Below, piece by piece: positions 44,538 through 55,347 of a DNA stretch of 64,000 nt. The notes beneath the pieces are model-generated. The model worked only from the letters and a program-made list of their open reading frames with translations, had not been told where the DNA came from and did not search any database. The position numbers were made by a program, and so were the translations under genes. Location: positions 124,001 through 188,000 of the forward strand of contig NW_026570363.1 of assembly GCF_019649055.1 (NCBI RefSeq), given 5' to 3'. Origin of the DNA: Paramacrobiotus metropolitanus. Its lineage: Eukaryota; Tardigrada; Eutardigrada; Parachela; Macrobiotidae. The first letter of the stretch is position 1. Each line of letters opens with the position of its first letter.

Positions 44538-45684
44538 TTAGGCGGCCGGGGTAGATACAACATGGAGGTAGGCAATCTGTCGGCGCCACACCTCCTGGCT
44601 GTCATCCGGCCGCACCCAGCACTCCACGCGCGCTGACGTATGCAGGTCGACGTCGCTGATGACAAGCGTGCTTATGATTGTCGTCTCCGTGATGTTGAAT
44701 GATACGGCAAAGGTAAAATCCCTCGCTGCAGAGATGCCGTACAGAGGGAACTGTTCGGGCGGCACGCGGCCGCCGCGAGGATCCACGACGAGGCTAACCA
44801 GAGCACGTAGTGGATGGTCCACGGGAGCGGCAATCACGCGGCCGTTGAAGCGCCAAATGAAAGCAGATAGGGTGGCTGCGTTCAGACGGTTGGCCACGCA
44901 GCCAATGTGGGCATCCTCTCCTCGGCGCAAGCTAACGTTGGCCAGCGGGACGGGGAACAGTTCGCTGGCGGAAGGAAAGACCAGCAAGCGGAAATTCTGT
45001 TTGTTGCGGTCGCAGAACGTAGCATCCCCAACCATCCCGGTATGTGGAGGCTCGAAAACGATGGCCGGGTTCAGACGGCACACCTCGGAACAGGCCACGT
45101 CCCCGCTGATCTTCCAAGAGACGTTCTTAAAGGTCAATATCATGATGACGTTAGCGTAGGCGAATGCCGGCGACGGACGGGAGTGCACGGAATACTGGAG
45201 GTCAAATTTGCCTTCGCTTAAAAGGCGGCCGTTGCTGAAGAACGCTAGCGCAAGTTGTTGATGCGTCCAGAAGATATCCGGAAGTTGCAACGGAGCGTTA
45301 TAGGTGAGGTTGTGCACGGCGCACGGGAAGGAGGCATCACCACCGGAGTCGACACGGATCACTTGAAGAATGCCGCGACCAGCGCTTGGGGCGGGTCGCT
45401 GGAAAACCAAATGGATTTTCTCGCTGGCTGTGTTGCGCGTTGCGTCTTCAACGATTCTCTCCACTGCAAGACGTACACTTTCTGTGTAAAATGCACCTAA
45501 ATTATGCTGCAATGCAAAAATGGCACTAACGAGTGGCGATACTGTACTGGCAAGGGACGTTGCGGCAGGACTTCACTACAGCCGTCGGACAAGCTGACGA
45601 TGAGGAGCTGGTCAAGAAAAGCACTGCATAAACCAAAAGCGACACGGCTGCAGTGAACGTCAATCGACAAAAGCTGTTACCCAT
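44538..45684 (-). CDS. Secreted Ig-like protein B (2 exons)
   Basis: Exon 45684-45531 (154 nt, phase 1, GTTAGT donor) joins 45463-44538 after a TTGCAG acceptor, giving 359 residues. A signal peptide (TAAVSLLVYAVLFLTSS core) precedes ACPTAVVKSCRNVPC, matching the Cys-rich start of protein A. The two Ig-like domains have Cys in SFPCAVHN, Trp in DIFWTHQ and Cys in GDVACSEVC, then Cys in HIGCVAN, Trp in FIWRFNG and Cys in ARVECWV. No membrane anchor is present. It is convergent with protein A. Most of the protein is clearly diverged, but the last 31 residues before the variable end are identical to A. Reading only the long exon-2 ORF would miss the signal peptide. Confidence 0.75.
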
Positions 45685-46721
45685 CGGTGCGGCATCTCGT
45701 TGTCAGAAAAAGTCGTTAAGTTAGAACGACTCTGCAAAATGTTAGACTCAAAGGGATGATATGCTGAGCTATGCTTCACGGAGCAGTATACCGATAATAC
45801 ATTACGCCGCTACTGAAGTACTTGCGTGGAAAAAATGCAGAACAAAATAAAATTAACTGTGTCATCGAAGCACATTACTGCTGTAATACTTACTGCGAGT
45901 CACTTATGTGCATGTGCGACTGGGGCAGGATTAATTGCCGTGCAACCGCACCCTACGTAGAAATCGAACCCGTGGCTAGTGGGATCAATTCATGCCTTAT
46001 ACTGATTAGCTTTTCGCATTGGTATCGGGATTATCGTTCCACAGATTGTTAATTTTTTTGCGTATCTTGATATCGGCTTGCAATAATCTCAGTGCCAACG
46101 TATTTCTGTAATTCAAAAAGAAACGCTGCATGCAAAACCCTGTCGGCACTGCGCATTCGGTATGTACTAAAAGGCCAAGACCTAGCTGGAGCTTTTCTGC
46201 TTCTGCATTTCTGCTCTGCCATTTCTGCTTTAAGACTTTAGTGTGCATTGGCTCAGGCTAGAAAAGAACACTTTGTACCATAAATCAGTAAAAAACGCCC
46301 GGTCTCCATCCTTGTTTGGCTGTTGCCATCTTAATGCAGGATAATTAATAGTTAATACACTCCCAAAAAGATTAGACACTGGGCTATGGTAGTGTATGAA
46401 AATCTGACAAGAAATTTTTTAGTTTAGAAAAGTCCAAAACACCATCGCAGGTTGTACGTATTGGACATTACCCGACGTTTCGTCCAGCAAATACAATGTA
46501 AGGAACACTGGTTACACGTCCTTTAATTCCGCAAATTGAGCTGTTAATCAATCAAGCCTCCTCATATATAAGTAACGATGCTCGCCATTCGCACCTGCGG
46601 TCTGCTGTTGGTATAAAACCAGTAAGCAGGTACTAACTCTTGGAAACTAACTCTTGATATTGTTATCATGCTATTGTGAATTAAAGCATTTCGTACGTAG
46701 CAGGTACTAGGCAGCTACAGG
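45685..46721. other. Intergenic
   Basis: Upstream of Ig-like gene B and downstream of the second GPCR. Only short ORFs without domains; no repeat of note. Confidence 0.5.
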
Positions 46722-47924
46722 CTATCGATCTGACGCGCGGCTCTCTTTCTTGGCAAGGCCCTGCAGGCGGTACATCCCTCTCAAGACATACTCCCGAATC
46801 TCCGACACCGCCAGCGCCATAATCACCGGATCCATCACCGTCTGGAAGTTGAACAAGATATTCAACACCGCCACCACATCTTCATTCCACAGCCCATCCT
46901 GAAACGGAACGATGGCGTAGTAAATCGTTGCTGGGCTCCAAAACACCACCAGACTGCAGGTGATCACGGTCAGCAAGGTGGTTGCGTTGGCTTTCAGCTT
47001 CTTCGAAGCCACCATCCCGGAGGTGTACTCGGTCGGGACACTGGAACTCGTGCCTTTGGTAAAGATCTTCCGTTGGCGTTTCGCCTGTTTGTATATGATG
47101 AAGGCGTACATGAGGAGGATGCTGCCGATCACCGTGCACGTGGAGAACTGCACGCAGATCATCCAGTTCTTCTGACCGGCGTTTACGGCCACGTCCACTT
47201 GGCAGCCGTCCGACAAGTCCAGTTTGCGGTACTTCTCCGCATCGATAATTATTCCTACAATACAAAACCGTTCAATTTCCAATATTTTATACTAAACTTG
47301 CTGTTTCAAAAGGTCAGCACTTCATTAGAATTCATAACTTTGCTTAAACAAAGCGTCACTTAGATGAGCGTTGTACGCTATTAAAACCTTAAAAAAGCTC
47401 AACACTAATAAAAGCGTAAAAGTTTAATCTGGCGAGCTTTCAATTTATTTACAGCAATAGTGAATAACTGCACCTGGAAGCGTGATGGTGTGGGCGGCAA
47501 TCCAGGCTCCAACCGACAGCGACACCGCCAGCACATTGGTATGATTATGCCGGTACTGAATGGGAAACGCCGCCGCGCAGAACCGATTCAGACTGATGAT
47601 AAAATGCATAAAAATTTGGCAGCTTGTCAGCGTCCATATTCCGTATAGATACAGCGTGCAAGCCGGAAACCCCGCCCACCATACGGGCCATAAATTATTC
47701 ACAAAATCCAGCACACTCCCGGTGAAAGCGTATTCAACGTTAGCTGTTAGCAAACTGATTACGTAGATGTTAAACGAGGTGTGCAGGCGCTTTTTACGGA
47801 TCACCAAAAACAGAACTAAAGAGTTCAACGTTGCTGATAAAATGGCGATTATCAAAGAGAAGATGGACACATAGTTCCAACGAACGTTCGCAATATCAAT
47901 GGTAGAAGAGTTGTTTGTCGACAT
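46722..47924 (-). CDS. Rhodopsin-like GPCR (2 exons)
   Basis: Exon 47924-47474 joins 47254-46722 in phase 1 across a 219-bp intron, giving 327 residues. The donor GTGCAG, inside what looks like continuing ORF, gives THTITLPG|IIIDAEK-type continuity. The more obvious GTAAAT donor further on would create a stop at the junction. Exon 1 carries TM1-TM4, with SLNRFCAAAFP after TM3 (Asn in place of the DRY Asp). Exon 2 carries the extracellular loop with a conserved-type Cys (SDGCQVDV), TM5, a basic loop, TM6 (SLVVFWSPATIYY) and TM7 with DPVIM at the NPxxY position. A plasma-membrane receptor with unknown ligand. Length and topology are normal for class A. The Asp-Pro in TM7 and the NRF motif are atypical. 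Confidence 0.8.
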
Positions 47925-49279
47925 TTTTGCTAATAAATGAACGCTTTTTGCACCTGAATGAAATACGACAGGCAGAGTAAAATGCGGGAGCGGTGTTAAT
48001 CAAGAAAATTACTCCGCTACTTGTCAGCAAGCGCGATGATACTCGTCGCTTTTAAAGTGGTGCCAGCAGATTGCCAATTAAGCGCGTTCAAACATTTGCC
48101 TGCAGATATATGACGGCATGCTCCCTATTCACAAAGAGCAGCGGAAGAAACGCTTCCCAGAATCAATGCGCTATGCTGTAAATGAAACGTGGATTAACCG
48201 ATATCTCCACCTGCGCGGCAGTGTGTCTGAAATTCGGGATGATAATGCAGCGCGTAACTGGATCATGACATATCTAAAGTGTTTTTGTCCTGTTGATCGA
48301 TGAAAATCAGTGCTCTCGGCTTCGAGTCACCCAGATAATATATTTTACCGTCATCGAGTAGAATACAAGTCGTATCGTTGTTCCAAGCACCCAAGCATCG
48401 TGTTCACCCGTAGAAATTTAATGTGCAGTTAATGAACGTCACAAATCGTAAACTGGCTGGAAGTGGTTATAAAACAACGCGCGTGAAGATGCTCTTCTTG
48501 TGCCGCTTAAATCCATGCATCCTTCTATGATTTACGAGAGCACGTAATGTCGGGCAGCCCCATGACATCCCGTGGTGAAATCTTTTTTCTTGGTAGCATG
48601 ATAAATGAACTGTGATCTGCGCAACGGGACAAGTTCGACCTTCTCGTAAATTACGTAATTATTTATTTATTGGGGTCGGCAGGAGCAGATAGTAGCCTTG
48701 TTTACCCGCTCATCACGCTCGTACAAAAAGACAGGTGTGCACATTTTGCATAAAGATCATTGATGCACTTTTGATCAATGTTTGCTGAGCGCTTACATTC
48801 TTGCCGATGGGTCGAAATAACATTGCTTAGCGAGGCAGTTGATTTTACGTCAACACTTAGAAAATGATTATGTGATTACTGGAATGACTTCCAAGGTCAT
48901 GGTTGAAGGCGATTGTTGCTGTTTTGTTGCTCTGTTTAGTAAATACGAGTATTTTGTGTTGCCTTTAGCGTTATTATTGTTGGCATAAACGTATCAGCAT
49001 TTATTTATCATCGTCTAAATAAACAGGTATAGGTTTTGTTTATTACAGTTTTTGTACTTGTACCAACATTATGAGGCAGCGGTTTTTGTAGGGAGTATTG
49101 CAAGAAAGAATAAAAAACCAAGCTTAGCATAACGTATGCGTTGCAAGCTAACCAATTAACCGCTGCCCGGAGCTGTAAGAAAACGGCGTCACAATCAATA
49201 ATAAAACACGAACACCTGAAGATAACGAACGCAATTAAAGATCAACGACAGGATCACAAAACCAACGCTGGCAGCAGCT
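47925..49279. other. Intergenic
   Basis: No gene recognised. A 61-codon plus-strand ORF at 48118 has no domain. The sequence is ordinary AT-rich spacer. Confidence 0.5.
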
Positions 49280-49957
49280 TCACTGTACAATGGACTCGCG
49301 CGTCACGACGTGCGTCATCCGCGGCTCCATCCGATTGGTCCGCAGCTGCGACATGACGCGCGCAATCCCGACACACATGACGATGCAGCTGATGAACATT
49401 ATGAAGAAGAAAATCAGGTCAGCCAGCAGAACGCCGAGAAATGCCGTATCATCGGGGTGGAAGGCATCCGCGCTGCTGAAACCCGCTAAAAGCGCGGCGC
49501 AGAACAGCAGCAACGGGAAGGCGGTCAGGCTGGCGATAATGGTTAAGACCAGCGCGGTTATAGCGAAACGCCGCCTGGAGGGATGGTAGTCCCGCGCGCT
49601 GAATCCGCTGGCCACGCCCACACATCCAGTGGTCATGTAGAAAAGGCCGAAAACGGTGCCGAGGAAGACGGTTATCGGATATCCGAATAATCCAATACCT
49701 GCAATAACCGGATATAGAATTATGACGAACAGAACAGCAATGACGAGCGATTGTTTCCTAGTTAATTTTTTAAGAACCCGGTTACGTAATGTTCGGAAAA
49801 GGAAAGCGTCTTGGAACACTCGACAGATTATTAGTTACACAAATTAGTGCTTTTCCTTACATGTCATATCAGTAATGAAAATGGCGATCCCGCACAGTGT
49901 TTGAATCCCTCCCACGACAATTAACAGTTTAATATCCATTGGAGTTTCTTGTGTCAT
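49280..49957 (-). CDS. Four-TM protein, MS4A-like topology (2 exons)
   Basis: Exon 49957-49861 joins 49698-49280 in phase 1 across a 162-bp intron (GTAAGG...TTGCAG), giving 171 residues. Exon 1 supplies TM1 (IKLLIVVGGIQTLCGIAIFI). Exon 2 holds TM2 (FLGTVFGLFYMTTGCVGVA), TM3 (ITALVLTIIASLTAFPLLLF) and TM4 (LADLIFFFIMFISCIVMCVG). Both termini are hydrophilic and predicted cytosolic. A Gly-rich TM1 with a VGGIQ-type motif, a short loop to a Gly/Cys TM2 and a basic loop before TM3 resemble MS4A/CD20-like tetraspanning proteins; the resemblance is to pattern and not strong in sequence. The long ORF alone would begin in the intron and miss TM1. Function unknown; expected in a plasma or vesicle membrane. 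Confidence 0.66.
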
Positions 49958-51542
49958 TTTTCTCCGTCAGCAAATACATCGAAAGCTAAATTGCCCAGGC
50001 TGGAAATTTCTTTAAGTGTTGTTTCGTCCACGGCAGCCATCCAAAATCAGCAGCAGCCATGCATAGACAAAGGAAAGTAGAAAAACTTTGTTTAATCGCG
50101 CGACTAACCGTATTGACATCGGAATTTCCTAAGGGGAATTTCTTAAGGGCTAATTTACGAGAGGCATTAAGTCCCGAAAGTTGCGGTTGATTAGACGCGG
50201 AATTTTTTGTAAATATAGAACCTTGCCATACAGTAACAGCTGATGCTATTAAAACCGTGAAGATCTCAGGAATGCAGCGTTACTAACGCTGTGCTAACCA
50301 GTTATCTAGGTCCGCTGTTTTGTTGTGCTTTATCAGTTTGTCCAAATTAATCTACAGCCCTGCGCCATTGAACACCATTCTTATCTAATCAGGTTAATGG
50401 TTTCTCGCGTGGCTTTTATGTGGTTTTTGTTGTACTGTGACGCTTTTGTATACTGTTCTTTTCTCTTCAGATTTGTTCGGATAAATGGCGTATTGTGTTT
50501 GTCTTGTTAGCACGCCATCGCATTGTGATGGCGAACAAATGGTTCAATTAATCAGGTAATCCGAGCGAGTGCCGGACACGTGATTCAGACGTACGCGCCT
50601 CGTCATACAGACAATGAACAATTTGCACGCTATTTCGCAGCCGACACTAGTACGCGGAAAAATACTAAAATAAATCTTACGGGAATATTGTAAAGGCGTG
50701 TCAGCGGAAAACTATCGTATTTTAACAGCAAAAAGCTGTGTTTCTTAAGCGCTATGTACACCTTCAGTTGTTGTGATTGTAGAAAGTCGGGTAAAAGCGC
50801 AAATGCATCGTTGATTAATCAGTGCAGCGCAATCCGACTGAGCCATCCGCTCACACGCTTCTCAAGAGGAAACGGCTAATTGGCATTCATTTCCTGGTGT
50901 CGGCATTCCATATGCGTTGTTAGTGTCCAATATATCGGTCGGTGCACAGCAGTTTCTTCGCCGTACACAACATGCGCGCGTCATCCCTAAGTGATACCTT
51001 CTCCTGTTCAGCCTTCTCATTATGGGAGCTCCGCTGCTGATCACCTGCTTAATTATCCGCTTTTTCTATTTCCGCATGCTGCGAACTGACGGTTGCGCAG
51101 TGCCGGCGGCAAATGTTTACTGTTTCGCGGTTGGTTATATCAAATTACCGGATCCTATCTAAGAGAAACATGGATACTTTGGGGGTACCTAGACCCAACT
51201 GATCATAGTTAATTTCCCTGTCCTGCGATGTAATTTAACTTCTTTCCGTGCGTTTCTTTCTTCCACTTTGTACTTGGAATAGTGCAAGACTGCTGGCTTT
51301 CGGGTAATATTTTTCCGCTTTACAGAGGACATACACCAAGTTTTACAGTTTACCAAAATGTTCGATTATCGCGTACCAAGCTCTTCCGTATTGGCGATTT
51401 TGCCGACTTATGCTCCTATTTGCTGACACTGTTTGTTGATTTTATTATTTAATTTTTACACCGCGGACCGACTGGCCGATCTCCACATTTTTAGTCCTAA
51501 GTGCATTGATGGATGTACTTATCGTTATATTCTGTTGAAACC
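49958..51542. other. Intergenic
   Basis: The shared upstream region of the divergent MS4A-like gene and third GPCR. No further gene or repeat recognised. A 60-codon ORF at 50325 has two hydrophobic stretches but nothing else to support it. Confidence 0.45.
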
Positions 51543-52653
51543 ATGAACATCAGTTTGCCGCTCAACGCCACACGCCACAATTGGTCGGCACTCCAACCAA
51601 ACCTTACGCTATGGCTATCTTGTATGCTGCTCCTCTGCTGCATCGGGACGATCATCACCTTCACCCTCCTCTTGATGTTCTTAATCAAGGAATCCCTGCG
51701 CAACGCCGTGGGCTACTTAACCGCCAGTTATCTCTTCAGCAACCTCCTAATGTTGTCCATCAACATGCCGGTATACTGCATCTCCGTCTTCTTCTCCTTA
51801 TCCCACAGTACACCCATCGCCCATTGCGAACACACCTACTATTTCTTCATGGTCAACACCCACTCGTTGTACTACTCCTGGTTCTTTATCGCCATTCACC
51901 AACTCGTCGCGATCTTTTTCCCGTTTGCATTTCACCAGCTGACGTCATATAAACTCGTCGGATTAAAGATTGTTTTGACGTGGTTGATACCGTTGATAAT
52001 TAATCTCCCGGTACGACTGGGTTATGGAGGGCGGTACATCCCTGGCGGGCCGTTCGGCGCGTGTATGGTGGAGTTGTCCAAGAATCCCTATCCCAATATC
52101 CTGGTTTTCTTGGGAGTGTATATCCCTTCGGTGTTCGTGCAGGCAGTGTACGTGGCGGTGTTGGTGAAGTTTGCGGCGTTGCGGGTGTCGCGACGGCGGG
52201 TGTGGTCGGTGAGCGTGACTTCGGATCGACTGGGCCTGTCGTTAGCCTGTACTCCGCGCAGGCAGTTTGCGCTGCAGCGCTCCAGTGTGGCGCTGCATCC
52301 GGCCGTGACGCGGATGGTAGTGTCGTTTTTGTATATATCATGCTTTGTCATCTTTATGCTGACGCGCCTGTACGATCGCCAGGATTTCTTGGCGATGCCG
52401 GTGCTGGAGTTATGGATTATGGCGTTCTTTATTGCGCCGTATGTGTTAAGTGTGGTAAGTGGTTACAAAGACTGCGTTACAATGGAGCAAAATTTAGTAC
52501 ATAATTATATATTATGTTATCTGAACGTTTTAAAGTTTTCAAGAACTGAACATGTTTAATTGTTTGCAGATTATTTTGGCAGCATCACTGCGGCTAACCA
52601 GAATAAAAGAGAGCCGATCACGGGGCCGATTGTCACCAGGTCACAAGAACTAG
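51543..52653 (+). CDS. Rhodopsin-like GPCR (2 exons)
   Basis: Exon 51543-52454 joins 52570-52653 in phase 0 across a 115-bp intron (GTAAGT...TTGCAG), giving 331 residues. The N-terminus MNISLPLNATRHNWS carries N-glycosylation sites. TM1-TM6 follow. TM3 ends in FFIAIHQLVAIFFPF, so the DRY position reads HQL. The third loop is long and basic (RVSRRRVWS). TM7 is split by the intron, and the short last exon gives a basic tail ending in GHKN. An upstream in-frame Met at 51513 would add ten residues, but the Met at 51543 starts the typical glycosylated end. No Asn-Pro-x-x-Tyr is seen in TM7; APYVLSV replaces it. Ligand unknown. Confidence 0.77.
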
Positions 52654-53015
52654 TCAAATTGTCGTAATCTTTGTCTCTTTAAGGGTAACGGTGCTGCTGA
52701 TTGGGAGCAGAAATTATAGTTGAGTATTTCTTATTATGCTTATGGAGAATGAGTTTGAAGTTAATCTGTCTATATTTAAAATTATTAATATTTGTGACCT
52801 TGGGGTAAATCACAAAAACTGCTCAAAGATTGTTTCGAAAGCTGTCAGAAAGTTAGCAGTCAAACAGGTTTGACATCTGAATGCTTGGTCACCGGTTTTT
52901 ATCGATTATTCATAACGCTGGACACATTTCTGCTAAAGCGTATGACAAACGTACTGTACTGACTATCGTTCAAGTATCGTTCTGTAACAAACCGTGCATA
53001 ACACCGAACAAAAGC

Positions 53016-54726
53016 TTAGGGCTGCTCATACACTTTCCAGTGGTCTTTCCTATTCGGCATATTCCAGTCTGTGGTATCGCTAGACTTCAGGAAGGGGTCC
53101 ATCGCCAAGGTCGCAGCATATGGCCTATCTTCGACCTTGCTAATAAGACAGCGCTCGATAAACCGTTGCATTAAGTCTGGCAGGCCGCTTGGCAGAGCCG
53201 GCGGTTCTCCAGAGGCAATGAAAAACATTATACACTGATTTTCAAGGAGTTCCGTCTTCCCTCGGAAAAATCGCGGCGCCCTGCCGGTAACCATTTGGAT
53301 GACCACGCAACCCAAACTCCAAATGTCGGTGCAACGTCCAACATTTCCTCTGTGGTTCATCACCATTTCCGGCGACATGAACTGGTGCGTGCCCTTCTCG
53401 TTTGGCACCTCATTTGCCTGGGTAACTTCCGATACGATGCGTTTCACATCTCCAAGATCAGTCAATTTCAGGTTACAGCTGTTCGCATCCGGACTACTAA
53501 GGATGATATTGGCGCCGTTAATATTGCGGTGGATGAATCGTCTCTCATGGAGATACACCAAAACGTCGAGCAATTGTTGAGACCACTTTTGTATCAAAAC
53601 GGCTGGCATTTCATTCTTGGCGACATACTGGCTAAGTGGGCCCCCTGCATAAAAATAATAAGTAAACAAATAATGGCGAATTTATTATCTTCGTGCAACG
53701 GAGTCATGCCCCTTAACAACAGTGAACAAAGAACAAGTTACGCAAATCGAAGGCCGATACAAAATGAGAACAACAGCAACAAGTTTAGTTATCTGGGAAC
53801 TGAGTGTGATAGAAAATAAGTACGGCTTAAAAAGAATCATTACCGCAAACAGAAAAAATAAAGATGTTTTAAGCCACGATCTTGCTAAAGTTTAACCAGA
53901 GAAAGTAAGAAAGATTTTGCTTGCATATCTATCCGGAATAGTACTTCAACGTTACGTGAACGAGTATGTGCGAAATCTTGACCTTTTATCCATTTTGGAA
54001 CCTATGTATGCACACGGAATGTTCTAAAATTGTAGTACTTTATTATAATTTTATCATTGACGGGTTTATTAGCATTGACGTCTCTCATCGTGGCGATTTT
54101 ATTTTATTTTTCATCGTTAACTGTACCTCTTTTTATTGAACTGAGCTGGGGTTTTTTGTATAGATATGTATTGGCAGTTATAACTGAGTGGCTGTAGCTT
54201 GTAATTCTCTAAAGCGTTTTCGACAGTTTTGTCTGTGAATCTCGATAAGGAGTGATTCGTTGTATTTGCAGACATTAAGCAATAAACCTAAAAAAACCTG
54301 ACCTATCTATGTATATGATGGCAGTTTTACGAGATATATAGCACAACTTACAACGTGCTGCGACAATAGGGTCATCAGCTACAACAGATCAAAACGTACC
54401 GTCACAATATTCCATGACGATCTGGAACATCGTCTGCTGAGCGCCTCCGATATCTGAATGTCGTTCCATAACAATTTGGTGAGCAAATGCTGCACCAGAT
54501 GCAGGTGTCTCATTTCTAAAATGGCTGTAGCTGCGCTTTCAGTTTGGAGATCGCCTCTGCTCTTTTTTTTGAGATCTTGATCTTTGAAGGAACTGAAGCG
54601 AACAATTTTTACAGCCACAGTGTCCTCCGTATCTAACCAACACGCTTTATAGACCAATCCTTGGATACCGGTTCCGATAACTTTCTTAAAATCCACTTCA
54701 ATAACCCTGTCACTATCCGCAGTCAT
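53016..54726 (-). pseudogene. STE11/MAP3K-like pseudokinase, frameshifted
   Basis: Exon 54726-54400 joins 53644-53016 by a GTACGT donor and TGCAG acceptor in phase 1, giving MEYCDGGPLSQYV-type hinge continuity. The N-lobe has the loop GTGIQGLVYKA and the Lys motif VAVKIV. The C-lobe has HRNINGAN where active kinases have HRDxKxxN, so the catalytic Asp and Lys are both Asn. It then has DLGD at DFG, FMSPEM at APE, and DIWSLGCVVIQM. Between about 54480 and 54430 the N-lobe frame must shift by one base to reach MFQIVMEYCDG, so the copy has a frameshift or an unseen micro-intron. Family members of this style are cytosolic signalling kinases. Either a true pseudogene or a pseudokinase gene with a sequence error. 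Confidence 0.65.
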
Positions 54727-55347
54727 GGCAAAATATGTTTCATGATACCAAAAATTGTTCTAAATGAATACACAAAATATTTTAAACTAAGGATAAGAAA
54801 ATGTTAGATAAGTTTAAGTAGGCACTTTTACATTTCAGGCAGACACTTACTACACTGTCGTGCAAGTAATAGAATATAATGTTGTTGTGCTGTTGTTGTT
54901 GCATTTCCCGGGCACGACACAATCGGGAATAGAGCTACTCTTATCTCAACTTCTTATGTATTTCATGGAACGAAAGTAAAGATGATGGTACAAATCCTTG
55001 ATGATGTGCGGAGATGAAGAAAACTGGAACCCGGAACACTGCTGCAAGCACGAAAGGAAAACACAAGAGAGATGCGAGGAAGTTATACGTTACCTGTCCG
55101 ACGTTAGATGGTAGCCGAAGCGTATGAGAAATCCATCAACCTGGCGCTACAGGGCATGAAGATCGAAGGGACCGAAAGGTCAGGGGATGCAAGTGGGATC
55201 TAGTGGGTAACCTGTTACGTTACGAGACTATCCGAAGATGATATTGCACGTCAACGAGATAGAGGGATGACCCCTGACAATGAGTGAAAGGTCACTCAGA
55301 GGTCAGTTAGAACAACCTCACTTGGAAAGAGAAGACCAGAGCAAAAG

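Noticed and set aside
47445-47474. GTAAAT donor at the end of the GPCR exon 1 ORF
   Set aside because: Joining it to the only good acceptor would create a stop codon; the GTGCAG donor at 47473 gives an open phase-1 junction.
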